From: Crotophaga sulcirostris
Taxonomy: Eukaryota; Chordata; Aves; Cuculiformes; Crotophagidae
Assembly (NCBI GenBank): GCA_013397455.1
Contig: VYZB01000223.1
Span: forward strand, 950,263 to 1,014,262
DNA: 64,000 nt
Direction: 5' to 3'
Made by a program: the position numbers and the translations under genes. Below are positions 15,001 through 27,000 of the stretch, in pieces (within the stretch, counting starts at the first letter, position 1; each line of letters opens with the position of its first letter). A model generated the notes under the pieces. It did no database searches and was not told the origin of the DNA. It saw only the letters and a list, made by a program, of their open reading frames with translations.

Positions 15001-16810
15001 GTCAGTAACTGAAGATCCAAGCACACAGGGTAATGAACTGTCATTGACCTGTGCAGGATTTGCCCCATGAGACATTTTCTTATACTTCTTTATTTTGACA
15101 TTCCTAAGTCAATACATTTCTCCTCTCACTGTCCCCAAAATTTTATGACATGGAAATTTCACAGAGATTGTTTTTGAGCCATTTGCCATCAGTAAGAGTC
15201 TGGTTTACAGATTCAATATATATTTAATTCAGGTCTATAATTCTCCCTGCCAAAGCCCGGGATAGTATATTCAAGGACTTTCATTTCATCTGTTATTGTA
15301 CATTGGATTACACTTTGAAAAATGTTTGGTGCTGGCAGTTGGGGTTTGACATTGAAAACTGCTCAGCTGTTGTGTAAGCCTTTTAGTAATGTAGCAGAGT
15401 TTAGAGTAGTGCTTTCTTTTCAGCATCTGCAAGCGTACTTTTCTTATTTTTTTTTCATAGGATCAATCATGGTGCTCTGAGGTCTGATAATCTGAATCCT
15501 TTGTAAAATGTTGATGAAGCTGGATGATGAACCCCTAAAACATGCTGTGATTTTGGTTTTGCTTTCTAAAGCAAGAAAAATTATCAGGATTGCTCCAGAA
15601 AATGCTGTTCTTTCAAAGATGTAGGCAGGCTATTAATATTTGGGTAAGTTTTTAAAAATTATTAACGTTCGTTTCTACTCTTAGATGCAAAAATTCGAGT
15701 TCTGTGATGTCATAAATTCTCTCTCTTTTCTCAGATGCTAAAATAATTTTGAAACCTAACACAAATGTCTTTTTGAACCTTTATCCTGAAGTATAATTAG
15801 AAATTATTTGGATTTCTACTCCTAAATGGTTTTTTCAAAGGTGGCGGCCCTGAAAAGTATTATTCATGCAATTCTTTTAAATACTTTTGCTTGTTAACAC
15901 TTGAATGTTTCCTTCTGTATTGCCAAATTCTTTCATTAGTTTATTGAGATGTTTAAATTTGTGCTTTTTTGTGTAAGATATCCACGAATATTGCGTTCTG
16001 CATTTTGTCAGAGTCTGCTAGGAGACAGCTGTACACACTTGTCACGCCTGTCACCGTAGGCTTCTGGTCTCAGGACTATCTTGGTAGATTTACATCCCAG
16101 AAATTTTTGTAGGTAAGAGTGATATGAGCATATTTGATAATGATGGACCTATATTTCTCTACAAATGTATTCTGACTCCTGTTGCCACTCTTTAAAAATT
16201 ACTGATTTTACAGCTTCTGTGCAACAGGTTTAGCTTAGGGCAGTTCTCTGCAATTGCAAGAGATGTGAAGATTTAGATGCGTGAGATGTTTATATATGTG
16301 ATGCACAGAAGGGATCCAGGGATCTCCACAGCTAGGGCAGCATCTGCTGACTTTCTCATGCCAGTGAAGTCATGAGGAATGGAAAGGAAATGAACACAAT
16401 GGTGACAGGGGAAGGGAAATGGAGAAAGTTAATTGGAAGCCTTGTCTCTCTCCACCCTATTTCTACTGCAAAGAAAGGCTTATGGGAAATACTTTCATCC
16501 CATATGTGATGGAGAAGGTGTACACTGAAACCGCTCGTGTTGCTCATAGTTCTTATCCCACTTCTTAGCAATTCTACCAGGAGCTGCCCTGTACTCAAGC
16601 AGTGAACTATCAATTTCCTGCTGTAAAACAAAAAGAGTGTAAGAATAAATTTTATGTTGAGCAAGCCAGTTACTCATCTGTTAGTGGATTTTCCCTGCTG
16701 ATTAGCTTCACGGCAGCCTTTGGCCTCTCTTTGCTGGTTTTCTCTAGCTTTTTCCATGGCAATAGACAACTGCTCACTGTCTAAAATGCTGCAGGGAACC
16801 CACCTGCACA
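1..16810. other. Gene-poor AT-rich region, no gene recognised
   Basis: I see no exon, RNA gene or repeat family that I can name in this stretch. Open frames on both strands are short (at most about 117 codons), low in complexity and without recognisable domains. They overlap one another in opposite frames, as chance frames do. One minus-strand frame at 6017-6241 starts with a signal-peptide-like segment and is discussed as a weak finding. Around 6269-6312 a short motif beginning TAGGAGATA is imperfectly repeated. Relative to BFSP1 this is far-upstream sequence and may hold distal regulatory elements, but nothing in the bases alone shows this. Confidence 0.6.
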
Positions 16811-16913
16811 CATTCCTGTGCAACCCACTCTAGGTGAACCTGCTTTAGCAGAAGGGTTGGACTAGATGATCTCCAGAGGTTCCTTCCAATGGCAACCATT
16901 CTGTTATTCTGTG
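16811..16913 (+). mobile_element. CR1 LINE 3' end fragment, ATTCTGTG-type tail
   Basis: The segment reads through the typical CR1 3' untranslated end: CCTGTGCAACCC, a stretch ending GGGTTGGACTAGATGATCTC, then CAGAGGTTCCTTCCAA and a degenerate tail related to ATTCTGTG repeats. Only about 100 bases remain, as expected for a 5'-truncated CR1 insertion. The wording GGACTAGATGATCTCC and the tail differ from the copies at 18184, 19955, 34337 and 39661, so it belongs to another, probably older, CR1 subfamily. It has no coding capacity. Confidence 0.88.
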
Positions 16914-18183
16914 GGAAGCAAACACCAACCCAGTGCAGTGGGATGCTATCTTTTGTCTCTCAGCCTCAACAAGGAGTTTCAGTCCTGAAATGGAAGTTTT
17001 TGTTTTCATCAAACTAGAGTCTACTTGGGCAGTTCATGCTTTCAACCAGAGTGGGATGGGATCATTGCCCTGTATTGCTGTGGTGCCTCAGTGAGGAGGA
17101 GCTCGGCTGCAGTGGCTTACATTTTCAGAAATGCACACTGCTCTTGCTGCCTAAGGAGGGACATGTACTCAGAAGCTAATGGCCAGGGAGGTACCTACAG
17201 AGGCTCAGCTTATTCCCACAGTTTTTAAAGTTTCTCTGCTCCCTATGAAAAGCACCTCAGAAGCCATGAGGTGGAAGTGTTAAAGTTGACAGCACAATTC
17301 TATTAAAATCAATGCCAAAATATCCGCTGATTTCCCCTGCTTCAGCCAAGATCTGCACTGAAGATTTCAGCTGCAGTCTGTTGCGCTCTGATACAGTCAA
17401 TACAGCTTTCTACTGCTCATCTTTGTTGCTCAGGAGATGTGTGTCTGCTATGGCAAAAGATTAACAGATTAAACTATTTAAGAAACTCCAGAAAGTCTAG
17501 GTTGCTGTTGAAACCTTATTTTATTTTGATAACGTTCAGTTCTCTCATCCCATTTCTTTTAAAAATGTGAACTTTCACTAATTTTCCTCAAAAATTCTAC
17601 TTTTTAGAAACATATGTAATCAACTGAAAGTGTTTAACATTGCTTTCACTTAGAGTGTAGAGAAAGAGAAACTTTGAAGGCAGAAAAATTAACAGTCAAG
17701 GCAAGTTGAGATGAAAGTAGAGTGGCATGTTCAAAACCCATGGCCAAGTAAGATGGGAGCCCAGCCCACAATCTCTGTTCTCTTCCCTTCTATTTAAAGA
17801 ATTTTATTCTACCAGCAAGATCCAGCAGAGGTTCATCACAATATATTTCCACACTATAAAGCTCCCCAAAATACCCTTCCTCCAAAATGAAGAGTAGTCA
17901 TAACACAGATTGAGATTTGTGGGTCACCTTCCTAATGGGAAGGGTCAGGTGTTTGCGTTGGGAACTCTTCTGCTGCTCCTGTTTAGAAGTATTGCGATGC
18001 TTCTGAATGGGCCTCTGAGTTCCTGATGAACAAAATATATTGTCTGTCATACTCTGAACTTATTTTTACTGCATGGAACAGTTGTGCTCTACTATGACCA
18101 ACATGGGATAGCAGCAGTCAGAGGACGTCTGTTTAGTGAAAAGGCATACCCAACCACCAGTCCTGCACCTCTGAGGGATTATT
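16914..18183. other. Intergenic, no gene recognised
   Basis: Unique-looking sequence between two CR1 fragments. I see no exon, RNA gene or tandem repeat that I can support. Confidence 0.5.
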
Positions 18184-18500
18184 TGGGTTGGTCTCTTCTC
18201 TCAGGTGACCAGTGACAGAACCAGAGGACATGGACTCAAGCTTTGTCAAGGAAAGAAGGCTTGATATTAGGAAAGGCTTGATATCAGGAAAAAGTTCTTC
18301 ACTGAAAGGGTAATTAGCCATTGGAATGCTCTGCCCAGGGAGGTGGTGGAGTTGCCGACCCCGGAGGTGTTTTAGAGGAGATTGGATGAGGCACTCAGTG
18401 CCATGGTTTAGAGGATGGGTTGGTGTTAGTGTTAGGATATAGGTTGGATTCGATGATCTCAGAGGTCCTTTCCAATCTTGTAATACTGTGATACTGTGAT
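18184..18500 (+). mobile_element. CR1 LINE 3' end fragment, ATACTGTG-type tail
   Basis: This is the last ~320 bases of a CR1 element in sense orientation. Recognisable blocks in order are TTGGTCTCTTCTCTCAGGT, AAAAAGTTCTTCACTGAAAG, the very conserved GCCCAGGGAGGTGGTGGAGT, GGTGTTAGTGTTAGGATATA, GATGATCTCAGAGGTCC and the terminal TAATACTGTGATACTGTGAT. It matches the copy at 39661-40092 closely. An internal short tandem duplication (unit GGCTTGATAT.AGGAAA, about 18257-18290) distinguishes it. The minus-strand open frame over this segment is an antisense shadow of the repeat. Confidence 0.93.
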
Positions 18501-19954
18501 TATTTGCACGTAGTGTGCAGTGACCACCTGGATCACAACATACCCTTCCAAAAGAGTCTGAAATGGCAGCATCCTGTCTCCAAACACACAACAAATGGAA
18601 TAAAAAGTGCTCAAGGCTGGGCAGGGTAAGAGTGGCTTATCTTCTTGAAACAGCGGGCTGTGCCCAGCAACTGCGGTGTGGTGGCACTTACTGAATGACA
18701 GCAGCTTTAATGACAAACCAGTTCAATTAACACTGCTGCATTCAGCAAAATAGCGAACTCAGCATGGGAAGGAAAGGAAAGAGTGAGTTAGACAATGGTA
18801 ATTAACAACTGGCTGGCAGAGAGGCATGTTGTCCGCTCAGAATTTGAAAGCTCTTTATTACAGATAGAGCCCCAGTGTGGCCCTGATAGGGTACCTGTCT
18901 TTCAAAATGTTGCAAGTGGGGAAGAAAATGCTCTTTGGCATTGATGAATGTGCTGAAGTATTGATAGGTAAATAGTGTGTTCATTATTCATTTTCGCAAA
19001 ACATGTCCTTCAGGATGCAGTTATGAGAAATTCACCATGGGGGTCTAATGTGAGTTTATTAGGAAAACAGTTTCCTTAGTCCTGGGCTAAAAGCAAAAGA
19101 AATTTTCTTTTGAAACATATATGGGAGATTGTTTTAGCCTTTGGTAAAACAGATAAAATATGGATTTTCAGTACTAGAACTTTGCTTTCTAAATGAACTT
19201 TTCTTTTGACGTCTTTCAAAATGCTGCTGAAATTACCCAGGTTTAATTTAATCTTATGCAGCATTACAAATAATAAGTTGATGAGTAGAATTGATCTTAT
19301 TGATCCTACTTGTTAAGATTACAGTTACTTTCCCTTCAATTTTGTTAAAAGAAAAATAAATCTCTAATCTGTCAAAATATTTTGCAAAACTTCAAATTGT
19401 TGACTCCTGCCTATGAACAGGTAAAGCATTAATGCTGCTGGGCAAAATGCTGCTGTGCTGAATCCATGGTAAGTTTCAGTAATAGAAAAGCGGTGGTGTC
19501 AGATCATCACTGGTGCATCTGCAGTCACACAGCAAGCCAAAACCAAGATCCTGATCTTGGGCATCCCAGTTATCAGCTTTTTCTTAAACAACCTTTTCCA
19601 TAGAAGTCATTTCTGTGGCCCTAAAAATGCCTTTGGTTGTCAGTTGCCTGTATTTGAACCAGACGAGGCCATTTTTCATCCGTGTAATTTCAGCCTGTAT
19701 TCAAACTGTCTGTTAACAATACTATAAATCAAGATAGCACAGTGTTCAGGAAGTGGCAAATTTCTTAGAATTTGAATATAGGATCACCCTGGGTGCAGTT
19801 TAATGAGCTCTGAGCTGTGGTCTCATGCAAAGGCCTAACCTCACTGCTACCTTACTTTTATGCTTGGGAAATCCAATTATTTTTAGGATGGGTTACATCC
19901 TTGAAGGGAGAATCAGACTCTTAAGCACCATGGCTATTTGCTAGCCTTGCACCT
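18501..19954. other. Intergenic, no gene recognised
   Basis: AT-rich sequence between two CR1 copies of opposite orientation. I see no supported feature. Confidence 0.5.
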
Positions 19955-20040
19955 CACAGTATGACAGTATTACAAGGTTGGAAAGGACCTTTGAGATCAT
20001 CGAGTCCAACCTATAACCCAACACTAACACCAACCTCATA
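19955..20040 (-). mobile_element. CR1 LINE 3' end fragment, inverted, ATACTGTG-type tail
   Basis: On the + strand it begins CACAGTATGACAGTATTACA and continues AGGTTGGAAAGGACC, ATCGAGTCCAACCTATAA and CCAACACTAACACCAACCTC. This is the reverse complement of the last ~85 bases of the CR1 subfamily seen at 18184 and 39661. It is a short 5'-truncated copy inserted in minus orientation. Confidence 0.92.
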
Positions 20041-23000
20041 GCAGAAAGTGGTTTGGATATAACATCAAGGGTGAATTCACCTTCAATTATCTACATAGAA
20101 GCATCATTATTCGCTCTTTTGTGATTGTAGAGCAACAATATTTAACAGATGTTGTTCTCCACTGTTAACCAGCAAACTCACTTATCACCAGCTTCAATAT
20201 GCCACTCATTTTATGCCTTCAGCACTGAGAGGAAACGGCCCAGGAACGAAGCTCCACAGAACTGGTTCTTGTGTTTAAAGCCGTGGATGCAAAGAATGCC
20301 TGATTGGGTGCAGGATGGGTCACCATGGCTGCTTCCTGCTCCTGCCTGCTGTTTTTCCTGCTCACAGTTCTGCTTTTTGTTAGCAGAAGGTGTTGCCCAC
20401 CCAAATATTTCTCCTGCCTGTCTGTGATTCAGCTACAAAAGGCATTTGTGTCTTTCAGGCTGCAAATGCATGAAATAATTGTGTCCATAAGAGGAGGTGG
20501 AGGTGAAGTGTCCACTCTCTATCTAACCATCTCCTAAGTGTGATGAAATCTAGTGCAGAGAGGGCATAACACGCACTTCATACTGGATTTGACTACATTT
20601 TTTTTCCCATGGAAACTGAAAATCTTTTATCCATGCCTTTTTGCTCTTCCTTTCCCATCCCTCCTTTCTGAAAAGGTAAGATAGTTTGGATGTACTCAGA
20701 GTTAAACACAAATGTGAACTCTCTACTCCTTTTGATGTAGCACTGATGAAGTGAAGGTAAATTGACTTCAAAACAGTGACCAGAAACAACTGTTTCTCAG
20801 TATTTTTAAGTTTGAGGGGTTTTTGGAATAAAATATTCTTTGGTAGAATGTGCCAGTGTAACTGCCTGGCTGATTACTGAGTCAGTGACCATTGATTTCT
20901 GTGCTTCTGAAAACATAGCATTAAAAAACCCTCTTCATTTGGGCATCCATCATGTGATTTGTTATTGTACATTAAAAGTTCCTATCTTTATAATAATGAC
21001 CTGAATTTTATTAGCTGCAAGATTCCCCCTTCTCAGTTTAGTTCAAAGACTGGGACATAACTGTGGTTCTCCCAGGGTAACACTGAACACAGAGGACTAT
21101 TTGCAGTGGAAAATATTTTGATTTTATTTGTGTCACAGAAAAAAACATGACTTTTCATTTCCAGGCACTATTTCCCTATTCATTAAGTAGTAAAGATTAA
21201 TGGTGCAATCCTTAATCACCCAGTCCAGAACAGATGGGAGTGGTAACAGCCCACAGAGAAGTCAAGGACAATATTTTAATGGAGAGTCTCTATCTTACAA
21301 ATTTTGCTGTTGATGCTAAGCAGAGGTTACGGCTGGGTAGTCCAAATGAAGGGGGGGAGAGATGAGGCAGGGAGTGAGGAGGTAAAGAAAGGAAGGGGTA
21401 GCTGAAATAATATGAAGATGTTTTTGCTGTTTCTCCAAGCTACTGGCACAAGCCTCAATCCAAACCAACTCAGACCATCCCATGTCAAGGGCACCTGGGG
21501 CTGAGGTGAGGACCACCACAGAGGTACTCAGGACAACGCTGGTTAGCCTTGTCTGACTGCTGCTGACTGAAGGTAGGAAGGAGACCCTGGGCTGCATTTC
21601 CTGCTGGAGGTAAACAGAGAAAAATCACACTGGAGTCAAACCCAGAGGAGAGGATGGGAGGGAATAGCTGATTTGAGGAATGGAGGCTGTAGGAGCTGGT
21701 TTGGCTTTGCGGCACGATCAGTGCCTGCCGCGTGTTCTTTCAGCAGCCTCAATTCCAGGGAGGATTTTTTGAGAGGTCTCCTTGGCTCCAAAGCCTGCTC
21801 TCATCTTCCCATTGCCAGCCTTATCAGAACACTTACAAACTGCAAATGATAGACATTTCAATGGAAAAATCTTGTAATTTGACATAGTCTCATTTTAAGT
21901 TACTATGTTTTCTTCTGCGAGGTCCCCTGCCGCTTCCCTTACTAAAACTTAGCAGTTGTGGTTTCATTCCTGACTCAGTAGTGAGGGAAACCCTGGCCAC
22001 ACTGCAAAGCCTGTGAGTGCTTGGAGAAAATGAATTATTTTCCCTACTTCATCACTAACGTGAGTCACTGATTTCTCCAAGGTCAGTGTTCTTTGTTGAC
22101 TTAGCACAGAGCTTAGGGAACTCTGCTGATCTTCCAATTTGAATATGCCAAGCATTCTACAAACACATAGAAGATAATCTATTTAGTATTTTTGTTAATG
22201 TAAGCTTTATAAAACAGAACTTATATATATTTTTTTAATCCATCATGGTATTAAAGTGCTTTTTTGTAACATGATGGCATGCGTGCCAGAAATGAATATT
22301 CCTGGGCACTACTTCACCCCTGCCAAATCAAGCCAATTCAATCATAGAGCAGGAGCTGCTAACCTGGGCAGAAAATGGCCGTGATGGTTGTCTGTTCCTT
22401 TTACATTTGTTCTCTTAAAGCAGTTATGAGATCTTGCCATGCAAAAAGGCAGCTTGAGTTATTCTGCCTGCAGGTTAGGGTCAGTCCCTAAGGTTTTCTG
22501 TCTGTCATGGTGTGCACAGCACGTGTCAGTTCTTAAGTGCATAAGCACACAGTGCTCCAGGAAAAGTCACAAACACCATGTGTGATTATCAGGGCGTCAG
22601 GAACAGGATAGACAATGTGGGATCAAGTGTGGTAGCGTTCATAGCAAGCCAAGTCAGGTAGATGAAAAGCAAGTCTTCTTCAATCAAGGGATCTACTAGA
22701 CACAAAATGCTACTTTTGTGCTGCTGCTGTTCTCCTTATTCAGCTAAAGAATATTGGCTGTTTGTCAAGTGTTTGTTTTCACCTATTTGTTATACAAGTA
22801 TAAAGCATGGCATTAAGGTCAGATGAGATTTCCCTTCCTTCTGATTCTTCCCCCTCACAGCAACGGACATTTAAAGACAGGTTTATATAAAACACCCAAT
22901 GCAAAAAGCAGTGTACTGTGTCATGATGCACTCACCGTGTTGTGGAGTAGTGTCCCTAAACTTAGAACTTCTCCTAACAGTTGCAATTATCCATGGGAAA

Positions 23001-23589
23001 TATCTTGTAAGAGCTGCATGGTTTATGCAAGATAAATAGGATCCTGTTTTATTACAAAACAAAGCAGTTTTTCTTCCCAGTATTCAGAGGACTCTGGGTA
23101 TCAGCAAGTAGCTCTCACTTGTTAAGTGGAGGCCTGGTATGATTTCAGAGGTTACCTGGGTCCATGCAGTCACTGATGCCGCTTGAAGCTCTGGAGAGGC
23201 ATTTTTCTATGTTAGTCTAGACAAATACAGGTCACAGCTGAGTCTGGGAAACAGGTCTTTAAGGCAGACCCCACCCCAAAATCCACCAGCCTCTCCCCAC
23301 TGGAGCAGAGCCTACCACCACTCTGCCAGCTGCCTCACAGGCTTCCTGGAGCAGTGGTGCAGGAACCCTGAGCTCTCTGACTACTTTCATTACCCTGAGC
23401 AGCCTCACCTGGGACTCAGCCAACACCTGCAGGTTCTATGAGGTCTGACACAAAAACCACCGAGACTAATCCTATAGCCTGGGTATCAAGAGTGGGAGGG
23501 TAGAGACAAAGAGATGGTTATAGAACATGTTCTAATCTGTCACAGTGAGACAAGGCTCAGCTCAATTGCTTCACTCAGTATGAGTGGAT
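20041..23589. other. Intergenic, no gene recognised
   Basis: There is no supported gene. Two slightly GC-richer patches (about 21420-21720 and 23255-23460) stand out from the AT-rich background. They carry no clear splice sites or recognisable protein and may be old repeats or conserved non-coding DNA. Confidence 0.45.
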
Positions 23590-23950
23590 GCCTGTTCAAA
23601 TATAGATGTTTTATTACCCTTGGTTGGAAAATATTGGCGTGTACCAGCCCATGATGCTTTGTCTGTAAAGCAGTTTTTAGCTAATAAAAACATCACTGTG
23701 CTTGAGCATCTGCCCTGTTTGCCAGACCTGGCTCACTCTTACCAAAGATCAAGTCATTGCTCAAAGGAACCCATTTTTCGTTGGTAGAAGATGTTAAAGC
23801 AAAAACAATGGAGATCATCAACAGCCTTTCAGAAAATGATGTGTGGGATTGCTTTGAATGTTGGCAGCATCATATGTGGAGCTGTGTGTCACCTCAGAAG
23901 GGAACTTTTTTGAAGGTGATCATAGTTGATTTTCTTAATTTGTTAAATGG
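23590..23950 (+). pseudogene. Decayed mariner transposase, C-terminal part (DNA transposon fossil)
   Basis: Two overlapping + frames together resemble the C-terminal third of a mariner-family transposase. The frame starting at 23584 contains PAHDALSVKQFLANKNITVL and, shortly after, PDLA, matching the region that follows the second catalytic aspartate. The reading then shifts to the frame starting at 23757, which gives LKGTHF, VEDVKAKT, LSENDVWDCFECWQHHM and a final SPQKGTFLK, the usual mariner C-terminal pattern. The frameshift falls between PDLA and LKGTHF. The last catalytic aspartate normally follows PDLAP and is not evident, and the block before HDALS is degraded. The copy is therefore inactive. 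I could not define terminal inverted repeats, so the limits are approximate. Assignment to mariner is by motif recognition; the subfamily is not determined. Confidence 0.8.
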
Positions 23951-23976
23951 AGTTACAAGCACAGTCTCTCACAGTC

Positions 23977-24000
23977 TTTCTTTTTTTTTTTCTTTCTTTG
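23977..24000. repeat. Pyrimidine-rich simple repeat (T/C)
   Basis: A T-run flanked by CTTTC units, lying just downstream of the mariner fossil. Simple low-complexity sequence. Confidence 0.7.
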
Positions 24001-27000
24001 TATTTAAGCTCAGCCCAGGCATCTAGAACCATCTGTGTGAGCTGAGCCATGCTGTGCAGTTGCTACTCCAGCCCTGTCTCCTAAATGGACCTTAGCCAAA
24101 CTCATGGGGTAAGTCACTTATATTTTTATTCTGATGACAGAACTTTATTTTTCTCTTCAAGGTTACTGCATTTCAGCACAAAGGTGATTTACCTGGTAGT
24201 AATTCCCCTGTGATAGTCTTAAAGCTTTGCAAAGCGTCGGGCTTGAGTCCAGCAGCAGGGGAAGAAAGGAGCTTATTTTTTGCTGATAACTCACCTGACT
24301 GCCTTGTGTTTAATAAGATGCATCAAAGAGAATTACATAAATTAGCTGCTTGTGAATTGTCAGCTGTTATCTTGGTAACGTATCTGGAATCCCATGATAA
24401 AGCACGTGGTGTGTTAATATCCACATAACTGCTTTGTAAGCCACTGCGTGTTGCAACAAACAGCTCAGCTTTGACAGCGCAAGATTTTAGTGCTGCTTCA
24501 CTGATAAGCCCTGGTTAGACTAATCTCATTGAAGGAATCTGCATTAACTTTGATTAAGGGAAACTGGACTCTGTAATTTCCAGAGGTCCTTTTGTGTGCA
24601 AGGATGGTGAGCTTTCATGTGTTGTGTTTCTCTCTATACTGTCTTGGCACCCATCTGCAACACAGAGACCTTAATCCCAATGCACAATTAAATCAGTTTT
24701 ATGGGTACCTGTGCCGCATCTAATTATATCTGAACCAAACATACCCACTTCTTCAAAGTAAATAAGTACAATATACGTACCGTCTGCCAGAGCTAAAAGG
24801 TTCAGACTCTGGGGACCTGAAAGTAGTGATCTGCAGTGCTTGGAGAGAAGAATTGATATGAAGCATTTACAAAATTAAAACTTGCAGCTTTTTAAGAACC
24901 TGAGAAGACAGGGCATGAGTAACAAAGAACAGGGAGCAAGACAACGTACTGAGGAAGTTTTTTCCATAGGACTCTTGTGTGGATAATTCCTTATCGCAAA
25001 GCCTTCTGCACTATTTCTTGATTGGTGTCCGTAATTATGGATGGACCTACCTTGTTCAGACCTGTAACTATGTTCCTTTTCTCTTTCATGTCTGGCAGGG
25101 TTCTGGTTTCTGAGAATGAGAGGACTACAGTTGATCATACTGGGCTGAGCACATGCAGAGTGGGGTTGAAATACTTTAGTCATTAACTGTGGGTTAATTT
25201 TACTACAGCTCTGTTGCTACAAGGTTCCTGGGCAATGGTTGAATTCAAGGAAACTAAAAAGAAGCCAGTCTTCCTAGATAATTTATTGGTAATGAAATTC
25301 TGATGAGGGGGAGAATCTAGTTACCATGTAGTCTCACTGCTCTCCCTTCTTTCAACCCCTCCAAGAGCTGGTTTAATGATGAAACTATTGGTGCAAACAA
25401 ATACTTTCTAGTTTACTACTTAGCACTGTGGTTTAAGACTGCTTCAGTGTTTTCTGAGTTGCATTTTCAAATACAATAGTCTGCTCATGTCAATAAAAAG
25501 GAGGTACAGAGGCTAATGTTAAAAACACACCCCTCCTTCTGAATTTTTCTAGAGAAACTGAAAATTTCTCAATGGAGCTGTGGTTTTCCCCTGTGGCTGT
25601 GGAGTACAGGCTGTGTGTGCCTGCCATGCTGGAAGGAGCCACAGACAAACCTACAAAACAAAGGTAGCACCTGGTAGGTAGCACCTAAGCAAGGAAAGGT
25701 GAAGGAGAAAGGTGGCCTTCCCTCTGAGGCACTCAATTATAGATTCAGAATTTAAAAGCAAACACACAAATGAAAAATCTCCAGAAACCCCAATCCCTCA
25801 ACCCCCTCTCCACATATGAAAGGCTTAGTTAAAGGGATTTTTTTTTCCCTTGTCTTCACTTGAATAAACAAATGACCTTGCAGCCACACTTTATGTAGTG
25901 GGCAACATTTGAGAGATGTCTGAATGGTGCAAGATGGTGCTGTAGCAACGTTAATGAATGAAGACTGAGTTCAGCTAAAAGCAGAACCAAACACGACTCT
26001 GTGCTTACAAATGCTCTGTGCAGACACAAATGCAAACAAGGACAGAACTCTCTGCAGAGGCCATACAAACTGTAATCGGAGCAGTACTGTTGGGGAGGGC
26101 AGAAATCGTGATCTCTGACAATTGACTAATGCAAAATGACACCTGCTAAGTGAAGAGCCAAGCCCTTTACTGGAGCCAGCCAGCAATGCAACTGGAGAAT
26201 TGCCTTTGCTAGCTGCTCTGCTTTGCTGTTCCAGTGATAGGCTTGTGTACAGAAGCATTAAGCCAAAGAACATAAATCCAGTCAGACAGCATCAGTGAAG
26301 TCATCATGAAACATGAATAAGGCTGTGCTGGTCCAGCACAAGCGTGAAAATGCCTCATTAAGGAATATTTTTGTTTGCCAGGGCCACTGCTGGGGAAAAA
26401 ATTGTTGCATACCTTGGAGAGGAATACCAAGCAAAAGGTGCATTGGGCTATACGTAGAATGTCTACCACAGTGTTGGCTTTGTGCGTCAGGAAGCAAGTC
26501 AGAGTATTAGCTGGGTAAGAATCAGAGCAATGACACGTGTTAATGATCTGCACTGGCAGACACAAGATTTAAAGCAGCCCCATATCCAACAGTGGAAATG
26601 TGTTATTTCGGTCCTGCAGGTCTCCTCCAAGAAGGCTTGAGGAGGAGGAGCCCAATGTATTGGACCAAGAGACTGCCTTATGTAGGCATGCCTTTAAGAG
26701 CTACACTTGAGCTTTGCTTCAGTAGGGGAACCAATCACCACACATTTGCCCAAATACTGCTTTTTACTATGTGTGTGCATGTCCGTACAATAGGTGATTT
26801 TTGGGTGCTAATAATTTGCTCTCCACCATGCGCTCTCTAAAGAGCAGATTGCTGCAAGGCTTCCTACTGATTTCTTGACAGTAGAAGAAACAAACTGTAT
26901 AAAAAGTAACTTAAAATATTGAGATTTTGAAATCATTAGTATTTACAGTTCCTGTTGCAACAGCACTGGTCTGTCGAACACTCAACTACAAATAAACAAA

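Noticed and set aside
18133..18594. 153-codon minus-strand frame, the longest in the window
   Set aside because: Its central part is the antisense of a CR1 3' end and the same peptide pattern recurs antisense to the CR1 at 39661. It is a repeat artefact, not a gene.
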